Source: Ochotona curzoniae (lineage: Eukaryota > Chordata > Mammalia > Lagomorpha > Ochotonidae). Taken from it: a DNA stretch of 64,000 bases. Positions within the stretch are counted from its first letter, which is position 1; the number at the start of each line of letters is the position of its first letter. Under the pieces are notes generated by a model. The model searched no databases. It saw only the letters and a list, made by a program, of their open reading frames with translations, and was not told the origin of the DNA. The stretch covers positions 7,874,001 through 7,938,000 of the forward strand of contig NW_024466459.1 of assembly GCF_017591425.1 (NCBI RefSeq). Reading direction: 5' to 3'. Below are positions 1 through 9,759 of the stretch, in pieces. A program made the translations under genes and the position numbers.

Positions 1-223
1 TGTGCCCAGCTGCGAGCCGTGGCATAAAGCAGAGGCATGGCGGGGCAGTGATGGGGGCAGGGCCGGGGCACTCTGATAATTGTACTCAGCTACGTCTGGG
101 CTTCACTGGGTGCCCGGTGGGCCTCTCCTTGTTGACATCTGTTTTCCTCATCTCCACTTCTGCTGGCTGACCTGACCTCAGGGCTCACAGCCCCAGATGG
201 ATGGAGTTGAGCCCGAGTGTATT

Positions 224-248
224 GGGTGGGTGGGTGGGTGGGTGGGGG
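224..248 (+). other. G-quadruplex motif, single-nucleotide loops
   Basis: Six G-runs of three or more are separated by single T residues (GGGT repeated five times, then GGGGG). Six runs with 1-nt loops are the arrangement known to give very stable parallel G-quadruplexes. It is also a (GGGT)n microsatellite, so length polymorphism is likely. No gene or promoter can be tied to it. Confidence 0.85.
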
Positions 249-1205
249 CGAGGAGGCTGTAGGAGAGCCACAGAATCCTCCCCACCCTGGTGATTGCTGC
301 TGTGGCCTTGCCCCTGCCCCATGAGGCTGTGGGGTCCTCACGCTTACATCTGAGCTGCGCTGGGTGACTCGCCTGCAGAGGAACTTCTGAGATGCTGTGT
401 CACTTCCGAGACCCGGCAGCTCACTGTGGGGACTGAATGACATTGGCGACCCCCTAAGATCACCATGACCGGGGTTGGGAGGGAGTGCCGGATGGAGCCT
501 CCCTAGCTTATAGCCTGCACGAGCTCTCAGCCCAAGGCAGTCGCCAGCGGGCGCCATCCTGGGTGTGCGGCCATCGTTGAGTCTCATAGTTGACTGCACC
601 TGTGAGGCAGGGTCAGGTGAGGGCTGCCTAACAGGACTCCCCCAAGCTCCAGGCCGCTTCAACCCGTGGGCCAATCTGCTGGTTGTTTCCAAGCACTGAG
701 ATGGGGCATGTGATCCGTTCTTCAGGAACAGGTGTTGGGCCCGTGCTGTCAAGGTTCTTAGGGCCCAGGCTGGGAGATCCACATCAACGCTCCTGCAAAT
801 GTCCACTTGAGGTGGCAGCAGCCCAGAGGAGTGCTGTGAGGAGGCACTGGCGCAGAGAGGTTGGGGAAGTGGTGGGAGGTTGGGGATGATTTGTTCTGAT
901 CTTAAGGGAAGGCAAGAACTTAGCAGAGGGTAAGAAATATCCTGGCATAAGCAAAGGTCCTGTGGCAGGAAGGGGGGGTGGTAAGTGACACTGTGGTGCA
1001 GGGACCAGGGAAACGACAAAGAGGAAAGCAGGGCCCAGGCCTCCCAAGCTCCCCTTTATACACTGCGTCAAGGCTCCAGGCCTTTGCGAGGACAGTGGAG
1101 AGGGACAGCCAGGCCAGGCAGGGCTCTGGGGAACACTGGACCAGAAACAGCTCTCCAAGTGGAAATGATGCATGCCACACTGAAGCGGACCCAGGGTGTG
1201 TGTGT

Positions 1206-1222
1206 GGGGGGGGAGGGCGGGG
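1206..1222 (+). other. G-run cluster (possible G-quadruplex)
   Basis: A run of eight G, then GGG and GGGG separated by single bases. Splitting the eight-G run gives four G-tracts in 17 bp. It follows a short GT run. Confidence 0.5.
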
Positions 1223-1380
1223 TTCCTTCCTGCTGAGGGTCCTGGGGCCCCGTTTCCTAGAAAAGGCCAGCAGGGGTAGAGTACTCATGTGACCTTGCAG
1301 GGTCTGCCCTCTGGGGACTGGACACGTATGGGCCATCTTTGAGTTCCGTGATCTCAAGAGTCAGTCCTCTGCCGCCGTCC

Positions 1381-1550
1381 CGGCCCACTTAACACACTTG
1401 CCGAGACTCGCACCAGCAGATTAGTTGGGGCGACGGCACAAAATGATATTTAATATGATTCATTATCCTAATGAGCTCTGTAGCGTGCTGTCTCCGTTCT
1501 CCCTGTCACCCGCCGGATGTTAATGGCGACACAGGGGTTAGAGGAGGCAG
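1381..1550. other. Candidate conserved noncoding element
   Basis: An AT-rich island inside GC-rich flanks contains a dense group of homeodomain-type cores: TTAATATG, ATTCATTATCC and CTAATGAGC around 1449-1475, and GTTAATGGCG near 1519. There is no repeat signature. Islands of this texture in repeat-poor mammalian DNA are often conserved enhancers. Conservation itself cannot be seen from one genome, so this is inference. Confidence 0.35.
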
Positions 1551-2187
1551 CCAGCAAGCAAATGTCATGGGAAGGAAGGAGGTAGTTTAGCATGGCCGTG
1601 CCTGGGCCTTGGGGCCGCACTGCTGCCTGGCTTCCTCCAAGATGCAGGCGCTGTCCCCTCACTGCCCAGGAGAAGGACACATTCGGATCCCCTGCTTACA
1701 GTGTTCAGGTAAGACATGGACACGGGACCCCCCAACAGCACTGCTGGGTCTGCAGCCCCCTGCCCTCTCCGACACCCTGCCTGTAAGCGGAAGCTTCCTG
1801 GGAGGTGGCGATGAGAGCCCTGCCCCCCTTTGCAGTTGCCTTGTGCAGGTTGAACGGGGTGAGGCCCAGGCGTGTGTCTGGCACGTAGTCCGGGCTGCTC
1901 AGTACACGCTGACTGTCACTGTGCTAATCAGACCTTCAGCACGTAGAAGGTACATGTAGTCAAGATCGCCAATGTCAAGTTCATGAGTCAAGGGCCTGCT
2001 GTATGCACGCTTACATGGGCTGTTCGGAAAGCAGAGTGGTCCGGCTCATCTTGGGAAGCCCTTTTGTGGCTTTCCTGTGGTCCCTGATTAAAAAAACAAA
2101 AGGGAAAACACTGTGAGGTTAAGTTAGAGAGGGCTGCCCCAGCCTGGCAGGGCCCAGCTATGCCCGAAGTGTGCATAACCACAAGAC

Positions 2188-2310
2188 TTTCTTTCTCTTT
2201 CTTCTTCCTTCCTTCCTTCCTTCCTTCCTTCCTTCCTTCCTTCCTTCCTTCCTTCCTTCTTTCCTTCCTCCCTCCCTCCCTCCCTTTCTTTCCATCCTTC
2301 CGTCTTCCCT
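2188..2310 (+). repeat. (TTCC)n / polypyrimidine microsatellite
   Basis: About 120 bp of almost pure C/T begins with CTTT-type units, becomes a regular TTCC array across 2205-2270, then CCCT and imperfect units. It directly abuts the A/T-rich 3' tail of an antisense SINE at 2318, so it probably grew from that tail. Long homopurine-homopyrimidine tracts with mirror symmetry can form triplex (H-DNA). Confidence 0.9.
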
Positions 2311-2317
2311 TATTTTT

Positions 2318-2647
2318 TAAGGTTTATTTTATTTTTATTTGGAAGGCAGATTTTTACGGAAACAGAAGCAGAGACGGACAGTGAGGGTCTTCCACCTACT
2401 GGTTCACTCCCAAAATGGTCCCAAAGCCAGGAGCTGAGCTGATCCAAAGCCAGGAGCTGCTTCTGCTTCTCCCATATGGCTCCCATAGGGTACAGGGTCA
2501 CAAGGCTTTGGGCCATTCTCCACTGCCCTCCCAGGACAAAAGCGGGGGGATGGGAAGTGGAGCAACCGGGACATGAACTGGCTCCCACATGGGATGCTGT
2601 CTCCACAGGCTGGGGGATTAGTGTGCTGCACCACCACACTGGCTCCA
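2318..2647 (-). mobile_element. Lagomorph CSINE, near full length, antisense
   Basis: On the plus strand the element runs tail first: 'aaggtttattttattttta', a 'ggaaggcagat' motif, 'ctactggttcactccc', 'gccaggagctgc', 'gggaagtggagcaaccggga', and ends with a tRNA-like head at 'ccacactggctcc'. That is the order of a CSINE read backwards. It is diverged, and a stretch near 2410-2460 ('ccaaagccaggagctg') is duplicated within it. Confidence 0.85.
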
Positions 2648-2659
2648 GGGCCCTGTTCT

Positions 2660-2694
2660 TACTACACACACACACACACGCACGCACACACAAG
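2660..2694 (+). repeat. (CA)n with CG variants
   Basis: A short alternating purine-pyrimidine run of CA units with several CG units, immediately past the head of the adjacent SINE. Confidence 0.8.
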
Positions 2695-3004
2695 CATTGC
2701 CGAGGGACGGCCTGCAGAAGGAACTTCTGTGTCCTTGCCACGGTTCTGTTCTGCTCTGCAAATGTGAGAACATCTGGCCTCCCCCCGCCCTGCCCCCGCA
2801 GCAGCTCACCAGGGCAGGAGAGCCTGGGAAGAGGGTAGAGCTAAGAGGGGGCAGGGTCCTCGCTTCTCCGCTGCCCCAGAGCGAGCACCTGTCAGGTGGG
2901 GGGTGAATGTGGGGAGGGAGACGCCCTCTCTGTCCCAGGGTTGGGGGCCGCATGTCTGCAGGGCAGGTGAGCTGGGAAGTTGCATCCTGGACCCCTGAAG
3001 ATGG

Positions 3005-3165
3005 TAAGGTTTTTGAGTCTCCATCAGCTAAAATCAATATTGGCACAAGTGTGTGTCATTAAAAACTAAATGAACATGACACAGCCAAACAGCTGCCTAT
3101 TAAACAAATGAGTCTTCTCCCCGTACGGGCACAGCAGGTTATTAAATTCTGCATTTCAGGAGCTT
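3005..3165. other. Candidate conserved noncoding element
   Basis: An AT-rich, repeat-free island with 'gtgtcattaaaaact', 'cctattaaacaaatgagtc' and 'gcaggttattaaattctgc'. It has several ATTA cores and one AP-1-like TGAGTC. Interpreted as a possible enhancer on composition only. Confidence 0.35.
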
Positions 3166-3489
3166 CGCCGTCTGGAACGGGGAGGGATGCGTCTTGATGA
3201 GTCATCTGTATGTGGAGAACAGTGGGGCTCTCCTGACTCACCCCTGTGCATGCCCGCTTCCACCCATGGGGACGTGTGGCCCCTCTGAGCTGTCACATGG
3301 ACCCCGGGCATCTGGGTCCATCTCATGGGCCCAGCCGATAGCTTCTTATCAATGAATATTGCTGGGACCTCTACCACGGGTCAGACATTCTGCCAGGGCC
3401 TAGAACACTCCTCTGGTGTCTCAGGTCAGGGACGCACAAAAGCATCTCCAGAGACCTAGGCTGGCCCTGTCCAGCAAGCCATGGATGCC

Positions 3490-3800
3490 TACCCTGATGA
3501 GCCCAGAGGCAAGGTGGTGGACTTGGTGAAATGATTCGGCGATGCCATTGGCACCAAAATAATCCCATCTTTACCTTCTCCTTTTCCCATTATGGTGTTG
3601 GTCCTCCCTCATGACCACAAAGTGGCTGCCATGGCTCCAAGTATCGTCAGCAGACATGGCTGAATCCAACAGCGGCTTCTCCTCCTGCTTCTCCCAGTAT
3701 AAGGAAATAGATTTTCTAGAAGCCGTGAAAAGCCTCTCCACTGACCCCAGGTGGTCAACATGCTTGGGACCAACAGTGGCCTGAAATGCCAGCATTTGAA
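3490..3800 (-). repeat. Possible ancient interspersed repeat, family unresolved
   Basis: On the minus strand this segment has phrases such as 'agccatggcagccacttt' followed by 'gtggtcatgagggagga' and 'aaaagatgggattattt', a texture I associate with old mammalian MER/MLT-type interspersed repeats. No ends or target duplications are visible and I cannot name the family. Confidence 0.3.
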
Positions 3801-4134
3801 TGGTCCCCAGTGTCCTGCCCTGTGGTTACGATGGATGTCCTTTTATTCTCAGAGCAGCGGTTGGAGACCCGTTGCTTTTCCACAGGGGTTGTCAGATCTT
3901 GAAAATTAATCTAGATCCTTCAAGTTCTAACCAGAATGAACTGGTGGCGCTTCCTGGGCATGTAGCGCTGAAGGAGTGTTGAGTCTGTGTCAGGGCTTGC
4001 AAGGGAAAGAGAGCCGAGCTCCATTAGTTGTGCCTGCCACTGGCACAGCAGTGGGGGAACTGTTGGCATTCCTTCCTGATGGAAGCTGGGTTCCACCCAC
4101 CTTGGTCTTGGCTCCCCTCAGAATCACGCAGGTC

Positions 4135-4262
4135 AGGAAATCAATCAAGGCGGCCTCGTTGGCCCGCGTTGGTGTTAAATGCGGATCGTGATGGCATTAA
4201 ACACGATCCACACAGTATTATTTTAACGTATGTTTTAATAGCCATGACAATGGCCGAGCTCC
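4135..4262. other. Candidate conserved noncoding element
   Basis: Contains 'atcaatcaaggc', 'gtgttaaatgcggatcgtga', 'ggcattaaacacgatcc' and 'attttaacgtatgttttaat'. The two 'cgatc/gatcg' halves flank a homeodomain-like ATTAAA. It retains CpGs in an AT-rich setting, which suggests constraint or hypomethylation. Role inferred only. Confidence 0.35.
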
Positions 4263-5044
4263 TTCTCCAGACCTTGACCGGCAAGGGGCACTTTGCTTGG
4301 CACACATGATGAGTACGCTGTTGGCAGGCAGCCCGTCCATCATCCTAGCCTCCAAAAACCCAGGGACAAGTCTCCTTGAAGTGACATCGTCCTGTGTGGC
4401 GTGTGATCACCTGCTGAGCCAGGGCAGGAGGGGTGAGAGCAGCCTGTGGTCCCAGGAAGTGCAGGGGGCCCAAGGAAGTGGTGACCCCTTCTGGCCAAGA
4501 AGGGAACTAACTACATGAGCTTGCTAGCAAGAAATGACCCACAGGGCGCCTGATGCACGGGAGGGGCCCGCAGTGGACTGGTGGCAGGACCTTGCTAGGG
4601 ACCTTTCTAGCCTCTCCCTAAGGGGCTGCATTGTCCAGCCTAGCCCTGGCTCAGGAGGGAGGTGGAAGACACGTATGCAAATGTGCACAGAAGGGAGAGG
4701 ATTAGCATGATGTTGACCCTTGGCCCCTCCCGCCTAGGGAGGATGGGCAGGAAGGATGCTGGCAAGGACCAGTCAGTCACTCTAGGTTGTTCTGTAAGCC
4801 CTTCCACACTCCTCACAAATACACACACCACTCTCCTTTACTAAGATGGCGACTCCTTTTCCAGGCCATCTAGTCTACCTTGACACAGCCAACACCTTCA
4901 GTTCCCAGACTGCTGCCTTGCTCCCCTGATGGAGAGAACTACTTCCTCCGGTATCTTCTGCCTTGGGCCCTGTGCTCTGGTTCCCTCTGCTTGCAATAAC
5001 ACTGCTATATTTGACATAGGACGATGGAGCTGCACTGTCAGCCA

Positions 5045-5190
5045 CTTTCTCCAGGCCAGGCACAGAGCGCCGGGCCACTGGGCAAGATCTTGTGTCAGCT
5101 TCGGCACAATTATTCTCCTCCTTGGGGTACCACAAAATGGGGGCTTGGTGAGGACAGGCGACTGACCCAGCATCACACAGCTGCAGTGGC
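5045..5190 (+). mobile_element. MIR-like ancient SINE fragment
   Basis: Ends with 'cgactgacccagcatcacac' followed by 'agctgcagtgg', the recognisable MIR core pattern (approximately 'gacttgcccaaggtcacacagc') preceded by a degraded 'attttacagatgaggaaact' equivalent. Old and diverged. Confidence 0.5.
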
Positions 5191-6749
5191 CCTGCACAGC
5201 GGGAAGAGAAGAGGCCGTGGGGGAGGCCTTTGCCTGTTTCTGTGGTATAAATACCCCCAGGGTGCTGATTTGAAGCAGGTGCATTACCGATGGGATCGCA
5301 ATAGTTCTGGAAATCTGGCAGTTTGCTCCTTTGGGTGAACCAGAGCTGGGTCTGACTTGTGACTGTAATCACGCTGTCTGTCCCCATCTCTGGCTCAACT
5401 TCACCATTAACCCCGTATCCTGCCTGGCACCGGGAGCCTGGGGAATACTGAATGAGTATGTAAGATGACAAGGATTTCTGAATGGAGAGGCGTAGGAGGT
5501 ACCCAGAGAATCCCCCCTGGCTGGTCTCTGCCTTCCCCTTCTCCTGGGAGGAGGATATGCCCTGGACGTGGCCCCTGAGGCCCTGGCTGGGAGCGGGGGT
5601 CACCTTGGGGCATCTTGTCGACCGGATGGCAGCCAGGACCAATTCAAACCCTGCTGCACGTGCCTGGCTCCCACGGTCCGGCCAGAGACCTAAGGAGAGC
5701 TGAGGGGGCTGCATCCTACCAAGTGGTGGACAAGAAGGCTGTGAACCAGGTCAGGCCGGCTGGGACAAAAGCCACAAGCAGCGGCCACCCCTTGAATATG
5801 TGTGCATGCACGTGGTGTGGGGTACACGTCGAGATTATCAGTAAGTAGCAGAGATGTTGGCCAAACTGTAATCAGCCCGGGCAGGGCCAAGGCCAAGAGG
5901 GGAAGACCTGGACAAGAGACTTCCAGGGCAGCCTGGGGTCCCTGAGACGGGCAGCCTGGGGGTAGGGACCCCGGGGCTGTGAGGTGAGCATCCCTGGCAC
6001 GGTCTCGATCGGCCTGGAGCCAGAAGATGAGTGTCAGCGTGAGCTGGAACTGCGATTCACAAACCTGAGTGTGCACGGGATTGCGGGGGGCGGGGCTAGC
6101 CTCCTGGGCATGCGCCTTGTATAGCTGCACAGGTTCCACGCTCCGGAGAACTTGCGCTCTCATGGGGTAAGTGACCTGGCGTCTTCCTCTTGAGATTCGA
6201 AGTGTGAGGCTCCACTTCGGCATTTACTCTGGGCCCCATCAAAGGGCATGGGCGGCTCTCCCCAGCGGCCTTGTTAGCACCCGCGCTGCTGGGCCCTTAC
6301 CCAGAATTTTCTCAGCTGGGGTCAGAGAGTTCGTGGATTCTCCTCCAAGGAGTGGAGTGATGCCACGGGGGCCATAGCTGAGGAAGGGCATGTCCAGAGA
6401 AGTGCTGAGGCCCGGGCAGAGCCACGGCTGCCCAGTCTGTTGGGCTCAAGCCTTTGCATGCTAAGAGGCCTGCGCCGGCCCTCCAGGGCTGGGGAGAGAT
6501 GAGAAGTGAACATATAAACCAGCTCAAGCGGGCACACCGGGGTGGGGTCGGGGGAAGCCAAACCAAGGGAAACTGAGTCACTCTGCACCTGCCTCGGCCT
6601 GACCGTGCAGCGACCTGGAGGCCAAGTCCCTGGCTTGGTGGTGAATTTGACCGTGTGCTTGGGCCTGTCGGGGAGCTGCAGCTTCCATCAGTCCCTGGGT
6701 TCTATGACAACCCCCTTCTCTGACAAACGGTATGAGTTGGGGGCTGGCT

Positions 6750-7200
6750 AACTCTTTGAGGGAAAAAATTATACCTAGAACTGCCTTTCCAGCTCAGTCG
6801 CCACACCAGAGTACACTTCACGAGTCTGAAAAACACGAGGCCATGACAGTAATGGGAAGAAGTTGGATAAATACAAAGTTGTGGTGGGAGACCAGTTGTC
6901 AAAGCAGGCAACCAGCTCCAGGAGTCTTGAATCATTGATTAATCTCAATCAGAAAGAGAACAGTCAAGTGTGGGGAGGCAGACTGGTAAAAGCATTTACA
7001 AAGCAATCACAGACCAAAGGCCAATGTGTTCATCCACCAAGTACCCAGAAGAACAGTAAAAAAAAGCATGAAAGTGGCCCAATTCAGAGATGTGCATGTC
7101 CCATGGGCAGGGGTGGTACTTGCTGAAAGAAATACCATGATTGGGTTTGAAATCATTCAATACGCTAACTCATTAAGGAACCATAGCCGGATGCCAAAAA
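6750..7200. repeat. AT-rich segment, possible L1/HAL1-like remnant
   Basis: A-rich sequence includes 'aaaggccaatgtgttcatcc' and 'gccaaaaatgagattaccgt', which weakly recall the part of mammalian L1/HAL1 near 'atggccaataaacatatg' and 'aaaaatgagatacca'. Open frames here (6863-7126) are short and A-rich. A repeat search would be needed to confirm. Confidence 0.3.
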
Positions 7201-7204
7201 TGAG

Positions 7205-7385
7205 ATTACCGTATCTTTTTAAGCTCACCGATTGATTGAAATTTATATCAGCAGTGCTTTATCATAGGGCTGTTTGATGTTTTATTTGCTTCTTCGAAGC
7301 TTGATGCTTCTGCTGCGTCCGATTCTCAGGATTTATAAAAAATGTTGTCCAGAACGATTCTGGGGCTTTAATTCGTGGTGGACCG
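7205..7385. other. Candidate conserved noncoding element
   Basis: AT-rich, non-repetitive, with 'accgattgattgaaattta', 'gatgttttatttgcttcttc', 'ttcgaagcttgatgcttctg' and 'gggctttaattcgtgg'. It includes TGATTG (TALE/PBX-like) and TAATT cores. Regulatory role is inferred from composition only. Confidence 0.35.
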
Positions 7386-8093
7386 GCCCAGGTGAGCCTC
7401 TGTGTAGATGACACGGTGCTTTTTTGAAGTGATCAGAGCAGGTAGCCGGGAGCCTGGCCACGGCCCAGGGCATACACTCGGGGCTGGGGATGGTAAGACT
7501 GGTGCTGAGCTACCTGTGGGCTTGTGGGCACTCACCCAGCGTGTCGTTTACTTCTGTAGAAGGCGGGAAGCATGTGCCTCTGTCTGTTGTCCAGATGGGC
7601 AGACAAGATCAGAAAGGGCCAGTGCCTTCCCTGTGGTGCCACAGTGATGCCAGGGCCGGGATGCAGGGTGCCAGCTCCTGCAGCGGCGAGACGTGGACTC
7701 CCGTCAAGAGGCGAGGCTCAGCGGCATCCTGGTGAGTTTGCACATGAATGCACGGGTGGGTAGAAAACCCCTGAGGACTGGAAGCTTGTCCGCTGCCCCT
7801 CCTCTGTCCCTCTGCCCCTCCGCCCCTCCACCCTGGTTTTTTAGGTGTGTTTAAATGGAGGTCACTGCACTTCCCGCAGTCCAGGAATGCACTCCAGCTT
7901 GCCCAGCTGCCTGGGGTCAGCAAAATGCAGGCTCTCTCCTCCAATTGCTCTCGCCTGCCCTCAAACTCCTGTCCCATGGTGCTCCCCCCCAGGGGCCAAC
8001 CTCTGCAGCCTCTCTGCCTAGTCTGCCCCACCTTGCCTGCCCCACCAAGGCACCACGGGGGGCCAGGCAAGGCCTCCAAAGACACAAAGCCTC

Positions 8094-8098
<5 letters not shown>

Positions 8099-8139
<41 letters not shown>
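8099..8139 (+). repeat. (GT)20 microsatellite
   Basis: Uninterrupted GT dinucleotides, about 20 copies. Open frames crossing it give artefactual Cys-Val or Thr-His runs. Confidence 0.97.
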
Positions 8140-8140
<1 letters not shown>

Positions 8141-8205
8141 CTGAACTTTTCAACAAAGCCACAACATCCAAACTCAGGTGGTGACCTTTCCTTTTTGTTT
8201 TTTCT

Positions 8206-8238
8206 TAAAGATTTATTTATTTGTATTTGAAAGGCAGT

Positions 8239-8280
<42 letters not shown>

Positions 8281-8521
8281 GTCTATTTGCTGGTTCACTC
8301 TCCAAATGGCTACAACAGCCAGAACTGGGAAAGTGAGTCCAAAGCCAGGAGTTTCTTCTGGGCGCAGGGGCCCAAGGCTTTAAGCTATCCTCCGTTGCTT
8401 TCCCAGGTGCATTAGTGGGGAGCTGGATCAGAAGTGGAGCAGCCAGGACTTGAATCTACTCTTACATGGGATGCTGGCATCACAGGTGGTGGCTTAACCC
8501 ACTGTGCCACAACATTGGCCT
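8206..8521 (-). mobile_element. Lagomorph CSINE, full length, antisense, with (GA)19
   Basis: Plus-strand order is 'aaagatttatttattt', 'tgaaaggcagtta', a pure (GA)19 tract at 8241-8278, 'gctggttcactctccaaatg', 'gccaggagtttcttc', 'ctggatcagaagtggagcag', 'ggcttaacccactgtgccac'. The GA run is the complement of the CT-rich region carried by the SINE itself. It is one of the better preserved copies. Confidence 0.92.
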
Positions 8522-8749
8522 CAGCAAAAGGCCTTTAAAGGGGTGGTTCTGTTTTGGATCCTTTGACTCAGGGCCTTCAGGTTGTGACAGGTGGCAGAAG
8601 TGCCTGGAGCTGACAGCTCCCGCCCCTCCCAGGAGGGCCCGTGTTGCAGGTAGCTGCAGCATTGCCCCTCCATGGGAAAGGTGAGAGCTTGGCTCGTGGG
8701 TTGGGCTCCCGCCTCCCTGCTCCCACAAGCCACCATCAGTATCCCAGAC

Positions 8750-8990
8750 ACCCAGCCTGTTAGACACAGCGCTTGATGAAAGATCAAGTTCCTGAGATTA
8801 GTGCCGGCTTGAAAAATGACCTGAGAGTCCCTGGAGATGGGGCAGAGTCGGAGCCAGCTCGGCATTTATCACCCGCCGCCCAGTGCCGGGCCTGGACTCC
8901 ACACAATCTTGACAGATGGTTCTCTTGAGGAACTCTCCGTTTCCATTTGATTAGGGACCCATAAACACGGATTGCAATTGAGCAGAGTGC
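8750..8990. other. Candidate conserved noncoding element
   Basis: Non-repetitive, with 'gcatttatcacccgccgccc', 'tccatttgattagggaccca' and 'cggattgcaattgagcag'. It mixes retained CpGs with homeodomain-like TGATTAG and CAATTG (E-box/homeobox-like). Inference only. Confidence 0.3.
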
Positions 8991-9571
8991 GGGCTGTGCT
9001 GGGCGGGCACCTGCCAGGGTTCTCGGAGCCTCCTGGCACGGCTGGGACATGGCACCCGGCAGCTGCCCTCAGTCACGCGTGTGCCTTGGTGAGGCTGTGA
9101 CAAGTGCCCACTGCTGTCTCCCCTTGGGTATCTGCCGGCAGGCCGAGCGTGTCCCTCAGCTTGCCTAGCCCAGCCCTGCCCAGCTCAGGGTGGCCGATGT
9201 GCCCAGCTGGAAGGGTCAGGTGGCTCAGCTTTGGGGTTCACCATCTTGTTGCTGCTTGTTCGCTCACTTGCTTACTCACACCCCATTTGTCATCACAAGG
9301 CAGCTTCTGTGTGAGAACCTGTGGGGGTCCGGGGAGTACAAGCAGAGGGTCATGTGCTCCCACAGTCGGGCCTTGCCTCCAGCCTCGCGCGCCAACACTG
9401 CTCCCACGGCCCGCTTGCTGTAGGGACTCCTGCGGGACCCCTGGACTGACGATGAACTCCTGTGTAGCAGAGGAACACCTCTGGGAACTCGATTCTTGGG
9501 CTGAAATTGACAAATGCTTCCCTGCTCTGGGGAAGGCAGTCCTCAAAGTGCTGGGGACGGAAGTCTAGAAT

Positions 9572-9752
9572 TCCCTCTGGGTCTCCCACGTGGGGGGCAG
9601 GGGCCAAAGCACCTGGGCCATCTTCTGCTGCTCTTTTTAGGAGTATCAGCAGGGAGCTGGGTGGAAAGTGGAGCGGGACATGAAGCAGCACCCATATGGG
9701 GTGCCAGCACCACCATCAACAGCTTCACCCACTGTGCCATAGAATGAGCCAC
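9572..9752 (-). mobile_element. CSINE fragment, antisense, 3' end missing
   Basis: Begins mid-element at 'gggtctcccacgtgggggg' and reads through 'cagggagctgggtggaaagt', 'gcacccatatggggtgcc' and 'cacccactgtgccat'. The tail portion is absent, so this copy lost its 3' half by deletion. Confidence 0.8.
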
Positions 9753-9759
9753 ATGCTTT

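Larger units (their letters stand above)
1..1380. other. GC-rich unique sequence, no gene supported
   Basis: This stretch is GC-rich and carries overlapping open frames on both strands, the longest about 309 codons on the minus strand (90-1019). Their translations are rich in proline, serine and arginine, with no domain, no repeat of a known family and no exon-like boundaries. High GC content alone lowers stop-codon frequency and explains them. Two G-run motifs inside it are listed separately. I see nothing else. Confidence 0.6.

Noticed and set aside
90..1019. 309-codon minus-strand open frame, the longest in the window
   Set aside because: GC-rich DNA with overlapping frames on both strands, no domain, Pro/Ser/Arg-rich translation and no exon boundaries.
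4875..5714. 279-codon minus-strand open frame
   Set aside because: Runs straight through an MIR-like repeat and overlaps frames in other phases; no recognisable domain.
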